Position numbers and translations under genes: made by a program
Source of the DNA: Acidimicrobiaceae bacterium
Lineage (GTDB): Bacteria > Actinomycetota > Acidimicrobiia > Acidimicrobiales > Aldehydirespiratoraceae
Assembly (NCBI GenBank): GCA_016845585.1
Contig: JAERSO010000054.1
Span: forward strand, 1-57,581
Direction: 5' to 3'
DNA: 57,581 bases
The notes under the pieces: generated by a model
What the model saw: the letters and a program-made list of their open reading frames with translations, nothing else
Told to the model about the DNA's origin: nothing
Database searches by the model: none
Shown here: positions 52,375-57,581 of the stretch, piece by piece
Layout of the letters: each line of letters starts with the position of its first letter
Numbering within the stretch: position 1 is the first letter of the stretch

Positions 52375-54083
52375 ACTCGCAGCGGATCGACCTCAACCCT
52401 CACGCGAGCGGGTGGTCGCGGCGTCTCGGCCAATGCGTCGAGGATCGGGGCGAGCGAGTCGGCTCGGAGCAACCACCGGCCATCGAGGGGACCGCGCACC
52501 TGCACACCGGGAGGGGCGACGAAGGCATCGATGAACGCTCGTCCACCGGCGCCGGACACCGCGACCTGCGCGCCGTAGGGCGGCAACCTCAACGGCTGCC
52601 GGCGATCTCGCTCCGCCACCGCCACGAGCGACGGGTCACCCCGAAGTGCGGCCTGGATGACCTCATGGTCGGGTTGGCGGGTCTGGATGACCAAGCGAGC
52701 CCCGCTGCGGCGCTCGCCGAGGATGCGGGCCGCTCGGGCCAGCATCGTCATCGCTTGTTCGGCGGCCCGTTGGCGCAGCGCCAACAGCTCCTGATCGAAG
52801 TCGAGAAAGACGACGACATCGGCATCGTCGACCCGATGCAACACGGCCTCGGTGCCGATCACGACTCGACTGGTCGGTCGATCAGAGGAGTCTGCGGTGA
52901 CCTCGTCCACCCGTTCACCCACGAATGCCTCGAGCTCCTCGCGAGCACGGTCAACCCCAACTCTCAGGTTCTTCAACGTCGTCGACCCGCAATGGGCACA
53001 GACCACCGGCCGCTGCTCCGAGCCATCGGGGCTTTCCAGGTGGTCGTCGAGCAGGACCATCGGCCGCCCACCATCCTCGGTGCGGACGAGCTCACCACAT
53101 TGAGCACAGGCGAGCAGACGGGCACGCCCCTTTCGATTCAGCACACACACGACGCGGCCCGAACCGATGTACGAGTTGAGCCGCTCTGCGAATGGTCCTG
53201 CCTTGGCCGGATCGTCATCGCGTCGGTCGAGTACCTCCACGAAAGGCCACGCATCGCGCTCCACCGACCGTTCCAGGCGAAGGAGTCGCCCGGCCCGCAG
53301 GGCTTCGAGCGATGGTGTCGGAGTCACCATCACCACGGGAACACCGCGTCGTCGGGCTCGTTCGAGGGCGAAGTCCCGGGCGTGCCACGCCGGCGTTCGT
53401 TCGTCCTTGAACCGCTCGTCGTGCTCGTCGATGATCACGACTGCCGCCAGTTCTGGCATCGGCATCCATGCCGCTGTCCTCGCTCCGATCACCGTCGCCC
53501 CACCGGCGGCGACGGCCCAATCGTCGGGGGCCAGGGCCGTCCGCACGCCCGCTCGGCGCAGTGCCAGCGCAAGTCGTCGAGCGCGAGTGGCATCGGGAAC
53601 CAGGATCAACGCGTCGCCCAGACGGCAGGCGGCCAACGACACGGCAACACCATCGTCGGCCGGCGGGACCCGCACCACTGCTGATTCGAGTTCGAACGCC
53701 TGGTCGAAGACGTCTCGTGGTCCGCTGGGCACCGGATCGCGCGGAGGCGCTTTCGCCGGTGCGGCCACCATGCGGTCCGGTGACGCGGAGCGCAGGAATG
53801 CAACACGCCGGCCCGCCCAGCGCCAGGCCGCCCATTCGGCCAGGCCGATCAACTCCGGCGTCGGGCCTATACCGCTGAGCTTCGCGAGGGGCGCCAGGCT
53901 GACTCCGGGATTGGGTTCAACGTCGACGGCGGTCACCCAACCCGCCACGCGACGACCCGCGAGCGGCACCCGAACCATCGAACCGATCGTGATCCGAGGC
54001 CCCCGCCCATCGGCCTCCCAGGCAGACGGGATCAGGTAGTCGAATTCCTTGTCGATCGCCGGCACATCGGGCAGGACGCGCAC
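52371..54083 (-). CDS. priA: Primosome protein PriA, ATPase-degenerate form
   Basis: The 570-aa replication-restart protein begins RVLPDVPAIDKEFDYLIP, typical of actinobacterial PriA, with a 3' DNA-binding N-terminal domain. No GxGKT Walker A is found where E. coli PriA has one, and the Walker B position reads DEHD. The zinc region has only two CxxC pairs (CAQC near 333, CAHC near 365). It is thus likely not an active helicase, as in other actinobacteria. It starts at GTG 54083, after a 146-nt gap from metK, part of which is an open frame with no start codon. Confidence 0.9.
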   Translation of the reverse strand: MRVLPDVPAIDKEFDYLIPSAWEADGRGPRITIGSMVRVPLAGRRVAGWVTAVDVEPNPGVSLAPLAKLSGIGPTPELIGLAEWAAWRWAGRRVAFLRSASPDRMVAAPAKAPPRDPVPSGPRDVFDQAFELESAVVRVPPADDGVAVSLAACRLGDALILVPDATRARRLALALRRAGVRTALAPDDWAVAAGGATVIGARTAAWMPMPELAAVVIIDEHDERFKDERTPAWHARDFALERARRRGVPVVMVTPTPSLEALRAGRLLRLERSVERDAWPFVEVLDRRDDDPAKAGPFAERLNSYIGSGRVVCVLNRKGRARLLACAQCGELVRTEDGGRPMVLLDDHLESPDGSEQRPVVCAHCGSTTLKNLRVGVDRAREELEAFVGERVDEVTADSSDRPTSRVVIGTEAVLHRVDDADVVVFLDFDQELLALRQRAAEQAMTMLARAARILGERRSGARLVIQTRQPDHEVIQAALRGDPSLVAVAERDRRQPLRLPPYGAQVAVSGAGGRAFIDAFVAPPGVQVRGPLDGRWLLRADSLAPILDALAETPRPPARVRVEVDPLRV

Positions 54084-54229
54084 GACCCGCCCCTCAGGGC
54101 GGGTCGGAGCTCCACTCGTGGCTGCATCGGATGCGGCCGGAGTCTCTGAACCCGGGAGTGCGGCCTCGAGGAGTGCGTTCTCGGGGAGGGCGGCCCCGCC
54201 GAGATCGAACGAACCTTGGCCGGAGTCGC

Positions 54230-55432
54230 TCAGAGTCCGAGCGCCGACTTCAGGTCGTCGACGCGGTTCGTCTGCTCCCAGGGGAACGTGCCGTCTTCGG
54301 GCTCACGGCCGAAGTGGCCGTAGGCCGCGGTCTTCTTGTAGATCGGTCGGCGCAGATCGAGATCGCGCATGATCGCTCCGGGGCGAAGGTCGAAGACCTC
54401 GTCGACGGCCTTCTCGATCGCGGCGTGATCGACGCGCTCGGTGCCGAACGTCTCGACCAGCACCGACATCGGACGAGCCATGCCGATGGCGTAGGCAACC
54501 TGGATCTCACAACGCTCGGCGGCCCCTGAGGCAACGATGTTCTTCGCAACCCAACGGGTGGCGTAGGCGGCCGAACGGTCGACCTTCGACGGGTCCTTGC
54601 CGGAGAAGGCGCCACCACCGTGACGGGCCATGCCGCCGTAGGTGTCGACGATGATCTTGCGGCCGGTGAGGCCGGCGTCGCCGACGGGACCACCGATGAC
54701 GAACCGGCCGGTCGGGTTGACATGGACGTCGTAGTCATCATCGGCGAATTGCTCCGGGATGACCGGGCGGATCACGTGTTCGATGAGATCTGGACGGATC
54801 ATGGTGTCGCGGTCGATGCCATCATTGTGCTGCGTCGAAACGAGCACGGTCTTCAGCCGGACGGGACGGTTGTCCTCGTACTCGAAGGTGACCTGGGTCT
54901 TGGCATCCGGGCGCAGGTACGGAATGCGGCCCGATTTGCGAACCTCGGCATGCTTTTCGGCCATGCGGTGAGCGAGATGGATCGGCAGCGGCATGAGGAC
55001 GTCGGTCTCCTCACACGCATATCCGAACATCATGCCCTGGTCGCCCGCACCCTGTTTGTCGAGTTCGTCCTCTTCGCCGGCGGATCCGGAGCGGACCTCC
55101 TCAGAGGCCGTGACACCCTGGGAGATGTCGGGCGACTGCTCATCGATGGTCACCATGACGCCGCAGGTGTTGCCGTCGAAGCCAAACGCCTCTCGGTCGT
55201 AGCCGATCTCGTTGATCGTCTGGCGAACGGTGCCGGGAATGTCGACATAGGCCTGGGTCGTGATCTCGCCCGCCACGACGGCGAGGCCGGTGGTGACCAG
55301 GGTCTCGCAGGCGACCCGGCTCAGCGGATCCTGGGCGAGCATCGCATCGAGGATGGCATCGGAGATCTGGTCGGCCATCTTGTCGGGATGGCCCTCTGAG
55401 ACGCTCTCAGAGGTGAATGTCCAGTTGGTCAC
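54230..55432 (-). CDS. metK: S-adenosylmethionine synthetase
   Basis: The 400-aa enzyme makes SAM from ATP and methionine. It has the N-terminal [11 protein letters not shown] (ATP site), [12 protein letters not shown] (about 116-127) and [19 protein letters not shown] (P-loop-like, about 257-275). The start is GTG at 55432, with an AGGAG ribosome-binding site 6 nt before it. No SAM riboswitch was seen in the 27-nt gap to coaBC. Confidence 0.98.
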   Translation of the reverse strand: MTNWTFTSESVSEGHPDKMADQISDAILDAMLAQDPLSRVACETLVTTGLAVVAGEITTQAYVDIPGTVRQTINEIGYDREAFGFDGNTCGVMVTIDEQSPDISQGVTASEEVRSGSAGEEDELDKQGAGDQGMMFGYACEETDVLMPLPIHLAHRMAEKHAEVRKSGRIPYLRPDAKTQVTFEYEDNRPVRLKTVLVSTQHNDGIDRDTMIRPDLIEHVIRPVIPEQFADDDYDVHVNPTGRFVIGGPVGDAGLTGRKIIVDTYGGMARHGGGAFSGKDPSKVDRSAAYATRWVAKNIVASGAAERCEIQVAYAIGMARPMSVLVETFGTERVDHAAIEKAVDEVFDLRPGAIMRDLDLRRPIYKKTAAYGHFGREPEDGTFPWEQTNRVDDLKSALGL

Positions 55433-55459
55433 GTGGGCTCCTGGGTTGGAGAGGAGTGG

Positions 55460-56653
55460 TTAGGAAAGGTGGCCGAGCGCAGCATCGAGCACTGCACGCG
55501 CGATCTCGCGCTTGTCCGACAGGGGAACATCATGCCGTGTCCCCTCGGCAAGGAGGAGGACAACTTCATTGGTCGAGTGCTCGAAACCGACGTTTGGCTT
55601 CGAGACATCGTTCGCCACGATGAGATCCAGGTTCTTGCGAGCGAGTTTGTCGGTCGCATTGGCGACGAGATCGTCCGTCTCTGCTGCGAAGCCGACCAGC
55701 GTCTGCCCGGCGGGCTTGGCCGCGCCGAGCGTTGCCAGAATGTCGATGGTGGGGACGAGCACGATGTCCGGAGCACCGTCAGCCTTCTTGAGCTTGCTCC
55801 CGGCAGCATCGGCCGGCCGGAAGTCGGCGACCGCCGCCGCCATCACGACGACGGTGGCGTCGGGCGCCTCGATCTCACAGACGGCAGCCATCTCATCCGC
55901 AGTTTCCACTGGCATGACGCGGACACCCGATGGAGCCGTTGTCGGCTGGGTCGTGACCAGAACCACCTCGGCCCCACGCGAAGCCGCCTCCGCGGCGACC
56001 GCGTGGCCCTGCTTGCCGGACGAGCGGTTCCCGACATAGCGAACAGCGTCGATCGGTTCACGAGTGCCGCCCGCGGTGACCAGCACCTTGTGGTCTGCCA
56101 TGTCGCCGGCGCCGAGGGCCGCCTCGACGGCGGAAACGACCGTGGCCGGCTCAGCCAGACGCCCGTGGCCCATGTCGCCGCCGGCCAACCGGCCGCTCTC
56201 GGGCGGAACGATCAGCACGCCGCGGTCGGCCAGGACAGCGAGATTCTCCTGGACGGAGGGCTGCTCCCACATCTCGGTGTGCATCGCCGGGCACACCATG
56301 ACGGGCGCCCGGGTGGCCAGGATCGTTGCGGTGAGCAGATCAGCGCTTCGACCCGTACGGATGTCGCTCAGGACCCGCGCCGTCGCGGGACACACGAGAA
56401 TCAGGTCAGCGCTCTGGCCCATCTTCGTGTGCGGAATCGGTGTCTCGGGGTCGTCGAACAGCGACGTGCGCACCGGCTCACTGGCGAGTGCGGAAAACGT
56501 GGTCTCGCCCACCATGCGCCGACCGCCGGAGGTCATGACGGGCACGACGTGCGCACCCGCGTCCACGAGCTGACGACAGACCTCGACCGCCTTGTAAGCG
56601 GCGATTCCACCGGTGATCCCGAGGACGATCCGGCGACCGGCGAGTGAGCTCAT
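55460..56653 (-). CDS. coaBC: Bifunctional phosphopantothenoylcysteine synthetase/decarboxylase
   Basis: The 397-aa fusion carries two coenzyme A steps. The N-terminal CoaC flavoprotein has ITGGIAAYK (12-20), HTKMGQSADL and PAMHTEMW (the usual Asn of PAMN is His here). The C-terminal CoaB starts at about 184 with VLVTAGGTREPIDAVRY and KLKKADG. The start at 56653 is the first Met after rpoZ; the in-frame region up to 56878 lies in rpoZ. Confidence 0.96.
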   Translation of the reverse strand: MSSLAGRRIVLGITGGIAAYKAVEVCRQLVDAGAHVVPVMTSGGRRMVGETTFSALASEPVRTSLFDDPETPIPHTKMGQSADLILVCPATARVLSDIRTGRSADLLTATILATRAPVMVCPAMHTEMWEQPSVQENLAVLADRGVLIVPPESGRLAGGDMGHGRLAEPATVVSAVEAALGAGDMADHKVLVTAGGTREPIDAVRYVGNRSSGKQGHAVAAEAASRGAEVVLVTTQPTTAPSGVRVMPVETADEMAAVCEIEAPDATVVVMAAAVADFRPADAAGSKLKKADGAPDIVLVPTIDILATLGAAKPAGQTLVGFAAETDDLVANATDKLARKNLDLIVANDVSKPNVGFEHSTNEVVLLLAEGTRHDVPLSDKREIARAVLDAALGHLS

Positions 56654-56666
56654 GGTTGAACCAGGG

Positions 56667-56996
56667 TCAGGCGCTGTCGTTGCCGTCGAGCTCCGCGGCA
56701 GCCATGGCCTCGGCCTCGGCGAGCGCAGCGGCCTCCGCCTCGGCGGCCGGGTCGAACTCCTCGGCGACGATCTTGTCGACGGCGATCTCCTCGAACGCGA
56801 TCGACAGCGGCTTCGCTGCGGTCGAGGTGACCTGCGGTGGCACGGAGGAGCCGATGCCCTGACCGAGCTGGCCGACATAGTTCGTGATCTCGCGGCTGCG
56901 CATCGCCGAGAGCGAGACGAGACGGAACTTCGACCCGGTCTTCTCGAGGAGCTCCTCGATCGCCGGGTTCATCATCGTGTCGTAGCCGTGCGCCAT
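56667..56996 (-). CDS. rpoZ: RNA polymerase omega subunit
   Basis: The 109-aa subunit helps assemble and stabilise RNA polymerase. It contains MMNPAIEELLEKTGSKFRLV, then the SAMRSREITNYV helix, and an Ala/Glu-rich tail. A GGAGAAC ribosome-binding site lies upstream. The order gmk-rpoZ-coaBC-metK is conserved in actinobacteria. Confidence 0.96.
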   Translation of the reverse strand: MAHGYDTMMNPAIEELLEKTGSKFRLVSLSAMRSREITNYVGQLGQGIGSSVPPQVTSTAAKPLSIAFEEIAVDKIVAEEFDPAAEAEAAALAEAEAMAAAELDGNDSA

Positions 56997-57043
56997 TGAG
57001 GTTCTCCGAGATCGTCGACAGGCTGGAAGTCCAGCGGTTCAGG

Positions 57044-57581
57044 CTAGCAGCGGTCGAGCTTCGACCGGCGCTGGGCGACGAGCATCTGAATCTCATCGAT
57101 CGCTGTCTCCAGCAGGTCGTTCACCACGACGGTGGCGCCCAGATCGGTGGCGACCTCCGCCTCCTCATCGGCCTTGGCGAGCCGCTTCGTGACCTTCTCG
57201 TCGGGATCACCTCGGTGGCGAAGGCGTTGCTCCTGATGCTCCCGCGACGGAGTGTCGACGAACACGAGAAGCGCGTCCGGGAATCGCTCCTGGATCTGGG
57301 CCGCGCCGTGCACGTCGATCTCGAAGACGACGTCGTGACCGGGTGGTGGATCCGGCATCGGGGTGCCCTGCAGATAGTCGAGAAACTCGACCCATTCGAG
57401 GAACCCACCGTTGGCGACGTGTTCGAGGAAGAGCTCCCGGGTGGTGAAGTGGTAGGCCTCCATCGGTTCACCGGGCCGACGGGCCCGCGTCGTCCAGCTC
57501 CGGCTCAGCCAGAGGTGGGGGTCGCGATCGAGCAGCTGAGCCACGATCGTGCCCTTCCCCACGCCACCGGGCCCGGAGATG
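57044..57581 (-). CDS. gmk: Guanylate kinase, 5' part outside the window
   Basis: The fragment covers about 178 residues from the P-loop SGPGGVGKGT (GxxGxGKG form) to the stop. It has the LSRSWTTRARRPGEPMEAYHF and VFEIDVHGAAQIQERFPDALLVFV segments of guanylate kinase, and the lid region KRLAKADEEAEVA. The gene continues beyond position 57581, so the N-terminus is missing. It phosphorylates GMP to GDP. An internal ATG at 57562 is not the start. Confidence 0.96.
   Translation of the reverse strand, partial: ISGPGGVGKGTIVAQLLDRDPHLWLSRSWTTRARRPGEPMEAYHFTTRELFLEHVANGGFLEWVEFLDYLQGTPMPDPPPGHDVVFEIDVHGAAQIQERFPDALLVFVDTPSREHQEQRLRHRGDPDEKVTKRLAKADEEAEVATDLGATVVVNDLLETAIDEIQMLVAQRRSKLDRC

Noticed and set aside
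55433-55459. SAM riboswitch before metK.
   Set aside because: The gap to coaBC is only 27 nt and contains just a ribosome-binding site.

Overview
The window is a chromosomal segment of a high-GC actinobacterium. The 5' part of a 16S rRNA gene, and gene neighbourhoods that match actinobacterial order (infC-rpmI-rplT-trmH, pheS-pheT, argCJBDFRGH-mpg-tyrS, gmk-rpoZ-coaBC-metK-priA, def-fmt-rsmB), suggest a member of the Acidimicrobiia (Ilumatobacter-like). That placement is inference from memory of the families; no search was run. Most genes lie on the minus strand.

Layout: 1-426 is the 5' end of a 16S gene (minus) with its leader and promoter up to about 880. Then come tyrS (minus) and, divergently, a class A PBP with PASTA repeats plus a small membrane protein (2.4-5.4 kb). 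5.4-15.0 kb is one long minus-strand arginine operon (argC-J-B-D-F-R-G-H, then mpg and a NUDIX gene). It is driven by a leaderless promoter with an ARG box over its -35. 15.1-37.0 kb is an accessory block lying between argC and pheT, genes that are close together in relatives such as Mycobacterium. It holds a succinate-semialdehyde-type aldehyde dehydrogenase, an orphan cobaltochelatase-like pair (cobS, cobT), a taurine dissimilation set (xsc, a TetR regulator, tauE, pta, tauCBA, tpa), a quinone-oxidoreductase-like gene, a hydantoinase/oxoprolinase pair with a molybdenum hydroxylase large subunit, and a class III aminotransferase sitting directly behind pheT. 37.0-43.0 kb is pheST, a small GNAT gene, trmH, rplT, rpmI and infC, the last with a probable AUA start. 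43.0-48.1 kb holds a DUF1844 gene, azlDC, a DMT transporter, a cold-shock-like small protein, hisG, ribD and a mog/moaB gene. 48.1-57.6 kb holds rsmB, fmt, def, two RNA-methyltransferase-type genes, a small membrane protein, priA, metK, coaBC, rpoZ and a gmk cut by the window end.

How they work together: TauABC imports taurine. Tpa converts it to sulfoacetaldehyde with pyruvate as acceptor, and Xsc splits that with phosphate into acetyl phosphate and sulfite. Pta makes acetyl-CoA, and TauE would remove the sulfite. Two copies of a nearly identical 17-bp sequence, one before tetR and one before xsc, are candidate sites for the TetR protein.

No CRISPR array, insertion sequence, integrase or tRNA was seen. 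The most interesting points are the repeated leaderless promoter layout, the infC start and leader hairpin, the cobST-xsc linkage, the HyuAB plus molybdenum hydroxylase module, and two related palindromes that overlap stop codons at convergent gene ends.
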